Below, in pieces: positions 1-7,704 of a stretch of DNA of 64,000 nt (within the stretch, counting starts at the first letter, position 1; each line of letters starts with the position of its first letter). The stretch spans positions 62,001 through 126,000 of the forward strand of contig JAHJOK010000059.1 of NCBI GenBank assembly GCA_018820205.1, in the 5' to 3' direction. A model generated the notes under the pieces. The model ran no database searches. It saw nothing but the letters and a program-made list of their open reading frames with translations, and had not been told where the DNA came from. This DNA is from Alphaproteobacteria bacterium. GTDB taxonomy: Bacteria; Pseudomonadota; Alphaproteobacteria; Caulobacterales; Caulobacteraceae. Made by a program: the position numbers and the translations under genes.

Positions 1-537
1 GGACTGCTCTGGACCGGGCTGGAGGCCTGGGCCGGCGAGGAACATTCGCGCTCGCCGGTCGGGTGGAGCCGCGCCGCCGCCGTCCTGCTGGGCGCGGTGT
101 TCGTGCAATGTCTGCTGGGCGGGCTGGTGGCCGGGGCCAAGGCGGGCTTCATCTATACCGACTGGCCGCTGATGAACGGCGCGATCCTGGCCCCCGTGGA
201 ATGGTCGAAAGGCGGGCTGGCGCTTCTGCATGATCAGGCCCTGGTCCAGTTCAATCACCGCATCTGGGCCTATGTGCTGCTGCTCGGCGGCACGGCCTAT
301 GCGGTGCAGGCCTGGCGCTGGCGGCTGGCCGAGGGGCTGGGTCTTGCGGCCTTCATCGTGGCGGCCGCGCTGTGGCTGCAGGCGCTGTTGGGCGTCGTCA
401 CCCTGATCAACGTCGTGCCGCTGTGGCTGGGCGGACTGCATCAGGCGGGGGCGGCGGTCGTTCTGGCGCTGGCGACGGCCAATCTTTGGCTGGTCCGGCG
501 GTCGCAGCCGCGACTTTTCATGTCCGGGCCGCGCTAA
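1..537 (+). CDS. ctaA: Heme A synthase (CtaA/COX15), C-terminal part
   Basis: The reading frame is open from base 1, so the gene starts outside the window and only about 178 C-terminal residues are visible. The track's GTG at 97 is internal. The visible part is a polytopic membrane protein with the COX15/CtaA signatures AGFIYTDWPLMNG, FNHRIWAY and GGLHQAG; the two histidines are the heme-binding kind in this family. CtaA oxidises heme O to heme A for aa3-type cytochrome oxidases in the inner membrane. Family identity is clear from sequence. Placement just ahead of rplM-rpsI is, to my knowledge, also the Caulobacter order. Confidence 0.93.
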   Translation, partial: GLLWTGLEAWAGEEHSRSPVGWSRAAAVLLGAVFVQCLLGGLVAGAKAGFIYTDWPLMNGAILAPVEWSKGGLALLHDQALVQFNHRIWAYVLLLGGTAYAVQAWRWRLAEGLGLAAFIVAAALWLQALLGVVTLINVVPLWLGGLHQAGAAVVLALATANLWLVRRSQPRLFMSGPR

Positions 538-552
538 ATCCCCGATATAGAT

Positions 553-570
553 ACGGTATTTTAATACCGT
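553..570. promoter_or_regulatory. Perfect 8-bp inverted repeat in the ctaA-rplM gap
   Basis: ACGGTATT-TT-AATACCGT lies in an AT-rich patch 16 bp after the ctaA stop and about 155 bp before the rplM ATG. It lacks the GC-rich stem and T-run of a terminator, so an operator is more likely. A TATAAC (587-592) sits just downstream but I could not pair it with a convincing -35. The rest of the 187-bp gap is an rplM leader in which I see no gene. Confidence 0.4.
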
Positions 571-724
571 TACAAAAAACACGTTCTATAACAATGTGAT
601 AGGGTGGATTGCGGTTCAAAGCCCACATTGACGCCTGTGGATGCATCCTCTACTGGCACGCCTTCGCTCGCTTCGGACGTTCCGGGGTGACCCCGTTTCG
701 CCTCCTTTCCTCAGGAACTCCCTC

Positions 725-1201
725 ATGCTGAAGAGCACCACGGCCGCGTTGAAGCCGTCCGAGGTCGAGAGAAAATGGATCCACATCGATGCCGAAGGCG
801 TCGTGGTGGGCCGTCTCGCGACTTTCATCGCCATGCGTCTGCGCGGCAAACACCTGCCGACCTACACCCCCCACGTCGACTCGGGCGACTATGTCGTCGT
901 GACCAACGTCGACAAGGTCGTGTTCACCGGCAAGAAGCTGACCGACAAGGTCTATTACCGTCACACCGGCCACCCGGGCGGCGTCAAGTCGACGACCCCG
1001 CAGAAGGTCCTGAACGGCCGTTTCCCCGAGCGCGTGCTTGAAAAAGCCGTCGAGCGGATGATGCCCAAGGAAAGCCCGTTGGCGCGCGGTCAGATGACCC
1101 ACCTGCGCCTGTTCGCCGGTTCCGCCCACGAGCATGACGCCCAGAAGCCCGAGACGATCGATTTCGCCGCTCGTTCGGCCAAGAACACCCGGAGCATCTG
1201 A
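725..1201 (+). CDS. rplM: 50S ribosomal protein L13
   Basis: L13 is an early-assembly 50S protein that binds 23S rRNA. The 158-residue product has the usual L13 blocks [20 protein letters not shown] and [10 protein letters not shown] place the start at ATG 725, preceded by a CAGGAA Shine-Dalgarno, rather than at the track's 641; the extra 28 residues look like translated leader. It is followed after 2 bp by rpsI, the standard L13-S9 operon. Confidence 0.96.
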   Translation: MLKSTTAALKPSEVERKWIHIDAEGVVVGRLATFIAMRLRGKHLPTYTPHVDSGDYVVVTNVDKVVFTGKKLTDKVYYRHTGHPGGVKSTTPQKVLNGRFPERVLEKAVERMMPKESPLARGQMTHLRLFAGSAHEHDAQKPETIDFAARSAKNTRSI

Positions 1202-1203
1202 TC

Positions 1204-1728
1204 ATGACCGACGTGCAAAACGACGCTCCCGCCGCCGCCCCCGAGGCCCCCGCCGCCACCGGTTTTGACGCCCTGGCCGGAATGGGAACCTCCAACGGCT
1301 ACGACAACGCCGCTCCCGTCTATACGCAGAAGCTGGATGCCCAGGGTCGCGCCTATTCGACCGGCAAGCGCAAGAACGCCATCGCCCGCGTGTGGATCAA
1401 GCCGGGCACCGGCAAGTTCACCATCAACGGCAAGGATCAGATGCAGTATTTCGCTCGCGAAATCCTGCGCATGATGATCGCCCAGCCGCTCGAAGTCACC
1501 GACCGCACGACCCAGTTCGACGTGGTCTGCACGGTCGAGGGCTCGGGCCTGTCCGGCCAGGCCGGCGCGATCCGCCACGGCCTGTCGCACGCCCTGACCC
1601 ACTATGAGCCGGCGCTGCGCCCGGTCCTGAAGCCGCATGGCTTCCTGACCCGCGACAGCCGCGTCGTCGAGCGCAAGAAGTACGGCCGCGCCAAGGCCCG
1701 CAAGTCCTTCCAGTTCTCGAAGCGCTAG
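1204..1728 (+). CDS. rpsI: 30S ribosomal protein S9
   Basis: S9 is a 30S head protein whose C-terminal tail reaches the P-site tRNA. The 174-residue product carries the S9 core ([17 protein letters not shown]; basic end ending FSKR). About 45 Ala/Pro-rich N-terminal residues precede the core, an extension common in alphaproteobacteria. The ATG lies 2 bp after rplM, so the genes are co-transcribed, and a strong terminator follows at 1755. Confidence 0.97.
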   Translation: MTDVQNDAPAAAPEAPAATGFDALAGMGTSNGYDNAAPVYTQKLDAQGRAYSTGKRKNAIARVWIKPGTGKFTINGKDQMQYFAREILRMMIAQPLEVTDRTTQFDVVCTVEGSGLSGQAGAIRHGLSHALTHYEPALRPVLKPHGFLTRDSRVVERKKYGRAKARKSFQFSKR

Positions 1729-1754
1729 GTCGCGACCCGCGACTTGGAATACAA

Positions 1755-1790
1755 GGGCGCTCCGGGGATCACCCGGGGCGCCTTTTTCTT
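1755..1790 (+). terminator. Rho-independent terminator of rplM-rpsI
   Basis: GGCGCTCCGGG, a five-base loop and CCCGGGGCGCC form an 11-bp stem with a single G-T pair, followed at once by TTTTTCTTTT. This is the clearest intrinsic terminator in the window. Confidence 0.9.
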
Positions 1791-1803
1791 TTGGAGCCGG
1801 CTC

Positions 1804-2235
1804 ATGTGGACCGCTGCGGCCATTTTTGCTTCCGCCCTTCTGGTTGGCTGCGCCTCGCAATCCAACGATCTGGTTTGTCCCACTTCTGATCTTCGCTTCG
1901 ACGAGCGAACACAGTTGGAGGTCTACTTCACGGCTGGCGATGTCCACGGCGGTAACCTCGCGGTTTCTACGGCTTGCCCCGACACGGTCCTTCTTATGGA
2001 GGCTGGGATGGCGACGGCCGATGAGCGAGCCACGTTCTGGCGCGAAGTTCAGTCCCTACAGTCCACAAGGGGATGGATACCGACCGGGCGAATGACCATT
2101 TCAGGCACAGTTTCACTGGCTGAGAACCGACTGCATCGGCTGGAAATCCATGAGGCGGACGATGTGGAGCAGACGTTTCCACCCGGTCCGATCGCAACCA
2201 CGCTGCACCTCGATTCACAGAGTACCGCTCCATGA
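1804..2235 (+). CDS. Small predicted lipoprotein, unknown function
   Basis: The 143-residue product starts at ATG 1804 behind a GGAG. The track's start at 1744 would read through the terminator. It has a short hydrophobic segment and a lipobox (LLVGC), so export and lipidation are likely. I recognise no domain in the mature part, which holds two further cysteines. Its stop overlaps the argC start as ATGA, so the two may be translationally coupled. Base composition looks lower in GC than the neighbours. It sits between rpsI and argC, which adjoin in Caulobacter as I recall, so it may be an insertion. Confidence 0.65.
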   Translation: MWTAAAIFASALLVGCASQSNDLVCPTSDLRFDERTQLEVYFTAGDVHGGNLAVSTACPDTVLLMEAGMATADERATFWREVQSLQSTRGWIPTGRMTISGTVSLAENRLHRLEIHEADDVEQTFPPGPIATTLHLDSQSTAP

Positions 2236-3170
2236 CCCATGCCATCTTCATCGACGGCGAGGCCGGGACCACGGGGCTGGAGATCCGGCAGCGGCTGGAG
2301 GGGCGCGCCGACCTGGAATTCATCTCCCTGACCGGCGACCGGCGCAAGGACCCGGCCGCGCGGGCCGAGGCGCTGAACGCGGCCGACGCCGTGATCCTGT
2401 GCCTGCCGGACGATGCGGCCCGCGAAGCCGTCGCCATGATCGACAACACCACGACGCGGGTCATCGACGCCTCCACCGCCTTTCGCGTCGCGCCCGGCTG
2501 GACCTATGGCTTTCCCGAGATGGACGCGGTTCAGCGCGGCGAGATCATCGGATCGCGGCGGGTGTCGAACCCCGGGTGCTATCCCACCGGGTTCATCGGC
2601 CTGGTCCGGCCCCTGGTGAAGGCGGGGATCGTGCCGCGCGACTGGCCGATGACGGTCAACGCCGTTTCGGGCTATTCCGGCGGCGGAAAATCAATGATTG
2701 CCGAGTTTGAGGATAAGTCGGGCGCCCCGGCCTTCCGCGCCTATGGCCTGTCGCTGATGCACAAGCACGTGCCCGAGATGACGAAACACGCCGGACTGAA
2801 GCACGACGTCCTGTTCGCCCCGGCTGTCGGCGCCTATCGCCAGGGGATGCTGGTCGAGGTTCCGCTGCAGCTGTCCGCCCTGCCCGAGACGCCCTCCATC
2901 GATCGTCTGCACGGCGCCCTGGTCGAGGCCTACGACGGCCAGCGCTTCGTCGAGGTCGCCGATCTGGACACGACCGAGGCCATGAGCGGGCTGGACCCCG
3001 AGGGTCTCAACGGCACCAACACAATGCGCCTGCATGTCTTTGGCCACCGCGACGGTTCACAGGCCCGGCTGGTCGCCCTGCTGGACAATCTCGGCAAGGG
3101 CGCGTCGGGTGCGGCGGTGCAGAACCTGAACCTGATGCTGGGTCTGGACGAGGCGACGGGGCTGATCTGA
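2232..3170 (+). CDS. argC: N-acetyl-gamma-glutamyl-phosphate reductase, short type
   Basis: ArgC reduces N-acetylglutamyl phosphate to the semialdehyde with NADPH, the third step of arginine synthesis. At 312 residues this is the short (type 2) form. It starts with the diagnostic FIDGEAGTTG nucleotide-binding stretch, and the catalytic cysteine lies in SNPGCYPTG (about Cys116). The ATG overlaps the stop of the preceding lipoprotein. No other arg gene is in the window. Confidence 0.95.
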   Translation: MTHAIFIDGEAGTTGLEIRQRLEGRADLEFISLTGDRRKDPAARAEALNAADAVILCLPDDAAREAVAMIDNTTTRVIDASTAFRVAPGWTYGFPEMDAVQRGEIIGSRRVSNPGCYPTGFIGLVRPLVKAGIVPRDWPMTVNAVSGYSGGGKSMIAEFEDKSGAPAFRAYGLSLMHKHVPEMTKHAGLKHDVLFAPAVGAYRQGMLVEVPLQLSALPETPSIDRLHGALVEAYDGQRFVEVADLDTTEAMSGLDPEGLNGTNTMRLHVFGHRDGSQARLVALLDNLGKGASGAAVQNLNLMLGLDEATGLI

Positions 3171-3210
3171 CCTGTGAAACCTCTGGCCTGTTTTTGGCGT
3201 ATGTAGAGGC

Positions 3211-3714
3211 ATGACCCAGACCTTCACGACCTCCCGCCGGACCCTGTTGCTGGGCGGCGGCGCCCTGGCCCTTGGGGCCTGTTCCTCCGGCGAGGCGGAC
3301 GCCGCGCAGGCGCAGTACGCCAACTCGCCGTTCCGCCGGATCACCGACGCCCAGTGGCGCGAGCGGCTGCCCGCGTCGAGCTATAACGTGCTGCGGCACG
3401 AGGCGACCGAGCGGCCGTATACCAGCCCGCTGAACGACGAGCACCGGGCCGGCACGTTCGTGTGCCGGGGCTGCGAGCTGCCGCTGTTCCGGTCGGCGAC
3501 CAAATATGATTCCGGCACGGGCTGGCCCAGCTTTTACGACGTGATCGACGGCGCGGTCGCGACCAAGCAGGATTTCGCCATCGGCATTCCCCGCACCGAA
3601 TACCACTGCGCCCGCTGCCTTGGGCACCAGGGTCACATCTTCAACGACGGGCCGCGCCCGACCGGCAAACGCTATTGCAACAACGGTGTGGCGCTTACGT
3701 TTCAGCCGGCCTGA
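3211..3714 (+). CDS. msrB: Peptide-methionine (R)-S-oxide reductase, exported
   Basis: MsrB repairs the R-epimer of methionine sulfoxide in proteins. The 167-residue product has the zinc cysteine pairs CRGC (85/88) and CARC (133/136), and the catalytic cysteine in RYCNNG (Cys156). The N-terminus carries a twin-arginine motif (SRRTLLLGG) and a lipobox-like ALGAC, so it is probably a Tat-exported, perhaps membrane-anchored, enzyme rather than the cytosolic form. It stands alone between argC and the convergent phaC cluster. Confidence 0.93.
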   Translation: MTQTFTTSRRTLLLGGGALALGACSSGEADAAQAQYANSPFRRITDAQWRERLPASSYNVLRHEATERPYTSPLNDEHRAGTFVCRGCELPLFRSATKYDSGTGWPSFYDVIDGAVATKQDFAIGIPRTEYHCARCLGHQGHIFNDGPRPTGKRYCNNGVALTFQPA

Positions 3715-3758
3715 CCCGGAAAAGTGTCAGCGGTTTTCCGATGAGATCAGGCCGTCGA

Positions 3759-4124
3759 TCACTGCCTGACGCGCATCGCTGATCGGACGGTCAGTCCGAA
3801 CAGAACCGTGGCGATGATGACCAGCAAGGCGACGTCCCGGCCCGGCAGGAACACGGGCACGGCGGCGAAGACCAGCACCACCATCGGAATGACCATGGCG
3901 ATCGGCACCCCGACGATCCGGGCCGGGATCATCGGCGGGGGCGGGGCCGCCGCGCGCCGCTCGATCCAGGTGTTCATGGCGACGTAGCAGGCCGAGAAAC
4001 CAGCCGCGATCAGCACATAGCGCACCAGAAAATCCGGTCGTCCGAACACGCCGGCGGTCAGCACCAGCAGAATCAGCGCCATCCCGGTGGAGAAGGCCAG
4101 CACCAGATTGGGTTCGATCTTCAA
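3759..4124 (-). CDS. Small membrane protein downstream of phaC
   Basis: The 121-residue product has about four hydrophobic segments and a proline-rich cytosolic or periplasmic loop (AAAPPPPM). I recognise no family. The likely start is TTG 4124, overlapping the phaC stop as TTGA, so translation is probably coupled to PHA synthase. Genes near phaC often encode granule or polymer-related functions, but nothing in this sequence identifies it as a phasin or regulator; it is a membrane protein, unlike phasins. Confidence 0.7.
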   Translation of the reverse strand: MKIEPNLVLAFSTGMALILLVLTAGVFGRPDFLVRYVLIAAGFSACYVAMNTWIERRAAAPPPPMIPARIVGVPIAMVIPMVVLVFAAVPVFLPGRDVALLVIIATVLFGLTVRSAMRVRQ

Positions 4125-6145
4125 GACTTGACCTTCACATAGCTGCCGGGTGCAGCCTCGATGGGTTTGAGCGGGCCTGATTTCGGATCACGCGCAGTGA
4201 TCATGTCGCCGGACTTGTCGGCCAGCCATGCGGCCCAGTGCTCCCACCAGCTGCCCGGATGTTCGACGGCGGCGGCCTGCCACTCGGCCAGGGTTCCGGG
4301 CAGGGCGTCGTTGGTCCAGTGCTGGTATTTCTTCGCGCTGGGGGGATTGATGACGCCTGCGATATGGCCCGATCCCGCCAGCGTCAGGGTGACCGCCGCA
4401 TTGGTGAAGGCCTGGGCCGAGCGATAGACCGAGTTCATCGGCGCGATGTGATCGTCGCGGCTGGCCTGGAAATAGAGGGGGATCTTCACCTTCGACAGAT
4501 CGACCTTGATCCCGCCGATCGCGAACTCGCCCCTGGACAGCAGGTTCTGGCCGTACATGGACCGCAGATAGTCCAGGTGCAGCTTTTTCGGCATCCGGGT
4601 CTGGTCGGCATTCCAGAACAGCAGGTCGAAGGCCGCCGGCGACTTGCCCATCAGATAGTTGGACACGAAGAACGACCAGATCAGGTCGTTGGCGCGCAGG
4701 GCGTTGAACGTCTCGGCCATCGCCGCGCCCGGCAGGACGCCGCCCGCCGCATCCATCTGTTCCTCGACCTGGGCCAGCCAGTGTTCGTCGGTGAACAGCA
4801 ACAGGTCGCCCGCCTCGGCGAAATCATGCTGGGCGGCGAAGAAGGTGGTCGAGCCGACGCGGGTGTCCTTCTTTTCCGCCATATGCGCCAGTGCGGCGCC
4901 CATCAGCGTGCCGCCGATGCAGTATCCGACGGTGTTCAGGGTCTTTGACCCCGACTGCTCCAGCGCCTTCTCGACGGCGCGATAGATGCCCTTTTCCAGG
5001 TATTCGTCGAAGCCGAAATCGGCCTTGTCCTTATCCGGATTGACCCACGAACAGACGAAGACCGTGAACCCCTGGGACGACAGCCAGCGGATCAACGAGT
5101 TTTCCGGCTGCAGATCCATGATGTAGAATTTGTTGATCCACGGCGGGAAGATCAGCAGCGGGATGGCGTGCTGTTTGTCAGTCGCGGCATCGAACTGGAT
5201 CAGTTCGAACAGTTCGTCGCGCCAGACGACCTGACCCGGCGCGGTCGCGACGTTCTCGCCGACGACGAATTTGCCATAGTCGGCCTGGCTGATCTTCAGC
5301 TTGCCCATGCCGCGTTCCAGATCGGCGGCGAAATTCTGCATGCCCTTGACCAGGGTTTCGCCGTTCGAGTCCTGCATCGCCTTCAACGCCGCCGGGTTGG
5401 AGGCGAGAAAGTTCGATGGGGAAAAAGCGTCGGTCAGCAGCTTGGTGAAGAACTCGGCGCGGCGTTTGGTGCGCGGATCGACGTCCTCGGCTGACGACAC
5501 CAAACCGTTCATCCAGTCCGACGTGACCAGATAGGACTGGCGCATGATGTCGAACATCGGATTTTCGGACCAGGCCGGATCCTTAAACCGCTTGTCTTTC
5601 GACGGCGCGGGCGGCTCTTCGCCGGCGGCCCGGCGCGTCGAGGAGGCCCACAGGTCCATATAGCGGTTGAACAGGTCCGCCTGGGCCGAGAACAGCTTGT
5701 CGGGCCGCGACGCCAGGCTGGTCATCACCGAGTTCATCGCCGGGCCGACGTTGAACGGATCGGGCGAAAGGGCGGCCGGACGGTCGGCCTGGGACAGGGC
5801 CGCCTCGGCGATGGCCGACTGGGCCGTCATGGCGGCGCGGGCCAGGTTCAGCGACAGGGTCTCCAGCATCTGCTGTTGATCGGCGCCGGCCAGGGCGAAG
5901 GGGAGGCCGGGACCCGAGGACGCCTCGGTCGGCGCGGCCGCCTCACGCGTCGCGGGCGCCGGCTCGGGCGTCGCCTTGGGCGCGGGCGCTTTCGCGGGCT
6001 GGCGCGCCGTTGTCGCGTTGGGCGCCTTCGCCTTTGCCGCCTTGGCCTGCGCGGCGGGCGACTTGGCGGACGTCGGACGGCCGGATTTTCGCGGCGTCCT
6101 GGCTGCGGGGACAGGTTCAGGCGGGGTCCGGGGTGTCTTGGCCAT
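4121..6145 (-). CDS. phaC: Class I poly(3-hydroxyalkanoate) synthase
   Basis: PhaC polymerises (R)-3-hydroxyacyl-CoA into storage polyester on cytoplasmic granules. The catalytic cysteine lies in the lipase-like box GYCIGG (about Cys409). The triad partners are visible as SRDDHIAP (Asp) and GSGHIAG (His). The product is 674 residues against roughly 560-600 for the class; the excess is a roughly 80-residue Ala/Pro/Lys-rich N-terminus of low complexity. No phaE is present, consistent with class I. It is the first gene of a minus-strand pair and diverges from the lipoprotein at 6215. Confidence 0.95.
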   Translation of the reverse strand: MAKTPRTPPEPVPAARTPRKSGRPTSAKSPAAQAKAAKAKAPNATTARQPAKAPAPKATPEPAPATREAAAPTEASSGPGLPFALAGADQQQMLETLSLNLARAAMTAQSAIAEAALSQADRPAALSPDPFNVGPAMNSVMTSLASRPDKLFSAQADLFNRYMDLWASSTRRAAGEEPPAPSKDKRFKDPAWSENPMFDIMRQSYLVTSDWMNGLVSSAEDVDPRTKRRAEFFTKLLTDAFSPSNFLASNPAALKAMQDSNGETLVKGMQNFAADLERGMGKLKISQADYGKFVVGENVATAPGQVVWRDELFELIQFDAATDKQHAIPLLIFPPWINKFYIMDLQPENSLIRWLSSQGFTVFVCSWVNPDKDKADFGFDEYLEKGIYRAVEKALEQSGSKTLNTVGYCIGGTLMGAALAHMAEKKDTRVGSTTFFAAQHDFAEAGDLLLFTDEHWLAQVEEQMDAAGGVLPGAAMAETFNALRANDLIWSFFVSNYLMGKSPAAFDLLFWNADQTRMPKKLHLDYLRSMYGQNLLSRGEFAIGGIKVDLSKVKIPLYFQASRDDHIAPMNSVYRSAQAFTNAAVTLTLAGSGHIAGVINPPSAKKYQHWTNDALPGTLAEWQAAAVEHPGSWWEHWAAWLADKSGDMITARDPKSGPLKPIEAAPGSYVKVKS

Positions 6146-6214
6146 CGTGGGTCTCCGCGCGCTTCCTGGGTCGAGGACGTGGGTCCGCCCTTCCGCCTGT
6201 CATGATCATGGCAT

Positions 6215-6685
6215 ATGACCGGCCTCGATATGAACGCGCGTCAGACGAAAAAGATGGGCGGGTCGCTGCTGGCCCTGGCGACCCTCGCGGGTCTGGGGGG
6301 ATGCGTGGGCACGCTGAATCCCGCGACCGACGCCACTTCTCCGGTCGCGCCGCGCATTCAGGCCCTGGTCGACGCCAACCGGACCTATCCCCGCTGGGCC
6401 GATTTCCCCAGGTCGTCGGACCCGCTGCCCGAGCCCGTCGAGGTCGCCGCGCGTGTGGAATCGCTGCGCGGCTCCGGCGAAACCCTGGCTGCGGAGGCCG
6501 CCCGGATTGAGTGGACTCTCGGCGACCCCGCCGCCTTCGCCGCCGAGGTCAACAGTCGCATCGACGCCCAGGCCATGGCGCCGGTCACCGCCGAAACCCA
6601 GGCCGAGGTCGAGGCCTTCGCCGAACGCACCCGTCAGCGGGGCGCCGCGCCGCCGCCCATCGATCGATCACAGCCGCCGCGCTGA
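6215..6685 (+). CDS. Predicted lipoprotein, unknown function
   Basis: The 156-residue product has a basic N-terminus, a hydrophobic stretch and a lipobox ending LGGC (Cys30, or Cys25 if translation starts at ATG 6230). The mature part is Ala/Glu-rich and probably helical with a proline-rich end; no known domain is evident. It diverges from phaC across about 70 bp and precedes glpX by 62 bp. The start is uncertain because neither ATG has a clear Shine-Dalgarno. Confidence 0.7.
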   Translation: MTGLDMNARQTKKMGGSLLALATLAGLGGCVGTLNPATDATSPVAPRIQALVDANRTYPRWADFPRSSDPLPEPVEVAARVESLRGSGETLAAEAARIEWTLGDPAAFAAEVNSRIDAQAMAPVTAETQAEVEAFAERTRQRGAAPPPIDRSQPPR

Positions 6686-6747
6686 TCTGCATTTCCATCG
6701 CCCGGTCCAGCGAATCCGGCGAAGATCGCCCTCAGGAGCAATGACCC

Positions 6748-7704
6748 ATGGCTGAACAGGCCCCCTTCGCCTCGACCCTTGCTGCTGACGCGGCGATGGT
6801 CACCGAGCTGGCCGCGATCGCGTCCTGGGCCCAGATCGGCCGGGGCGACGAGAAGCACGCCGACCAGCTGGCGGTCGACGCCATGCGCACGGCGCTGAAC
6901 GGCCTGGATATCGACGGCAAGATCGTCATCGGCGAGGGCGAGCGCGACGAGGCGCCGATGCTCTACATCGGCGAGAAGGTCGGCACCGGCAAAGGCCCGG
7001 CCATCGACATCGCCCTGGACCCGCTGGAGGGCACGACCCTGACGGCCAAGGCCATGGCCAACGCCCTGACCGTGCTGTCGATGTCGGCGGCGGGCGGCAT
7101 GCTGCACGCGCCCGACACCTATATGGACAAGATCGCCATCGGCCCCGGCTATGCCGCCGGCACGGTCGATCTGGACATGACGCCGGGGGACAATGTCCGT
7201 TCGCTGGCGGCGGCCAAAGGCGTGCGGCCCGAGGACATCACCGTCTGCTGCATGGATCGACCCCGTCACGAGGCGCTGATCGCGGCCCTGCGCGAGGTCG
7301 GCGCGCGCGTCATGCTGATCACCGACGGCGACGTCGCGGGCGTCATCCACACCGCCGAGCCCGAAACCGGGATCGACCTTTATCTGGGGTCGGGCGGCGC
7401 GCCCGAAGGGGTTCTGGCGGCCTCGGCGCTGAAATGCGTCGGCGGACATTTTCAGGGGCGGCTGCTGTTCCGCAACGACGACGAGCGGGCGCGGGCCGAG
7501 CGAACCGGCGTGACCGACTTCGATCGCAAATACGACCTGCACGAGCTGGTGTCGAAAGACGCCGTCTTCGCCGCAACCGGCGTGACCAAGGGCGCCATGC
7601 TGGACGGAGTCCAGATGGGAGCCGGCTTCGTCACGACCCATACCCTGGTGATGGATTCATCGACCCGCACGGTGCGGCGCATTCGCACGACGCGCCCGAT
7701 CTGA
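6748..7704 (+). CDS. glpX: Fructose-1,6-bisphosphatase, class II
   Basis: GlpX dephosphorylates fructose-1,6-bisphosphate in gluconeogenesis, and in some bacteria also sedoheptulose bisphosphate. The 318-residue protein shows the GlpX metal-site stretches IGEGERDEAPML and DPLEGTT and the GGAPEGV segment. Its stop overlaps the recJ start by one base (TGATG), so the pair is translationally linked; glpX-recJ adjacency is familiar from Caulobacter. Confidence 0.95.
   Translation: MAEQAPFASTLAADAAMVTELAAIASWAQIGRGDEKHADQLAVDAMRTALNGLDIDGKIVIGEGERDEAPMLYIGEKVGTGKGPAIDIALDPLEGTTLTAKAMANALTVLSMSAAGGMLHAPDTYMDKIAIGPGYAAGTVDLDMTPGDNVRSLAAAKGVRPEDITVCCMDRPRHEALIAALREVGARVMLITDGDVAGVIHTAEPETGIDLYLGSGGAPEGVLAASALKCVGGHFQGRLLFRNDDERARAERTGVTDFDRKYDLHELVSKDAVFAATGVTKGAMLDGVQMGAGFVTTHTLVMDSSTRTVRRIRTTRPI

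Noticed and set aside
641-724. Upstream 28 codons of the rplM ORF
   Set aside because: They precede the L13 N-terminus, lie before a good Shine-Dalgarno and have no family counterpart.
4238-4948. 236-codon plus-strand ORF inside phaC
   Set aside because: It is antisense to a clear PHA synthase, Arg/Gly-rich with no domain, and typical of shadow frames in high-GC coding sequence.
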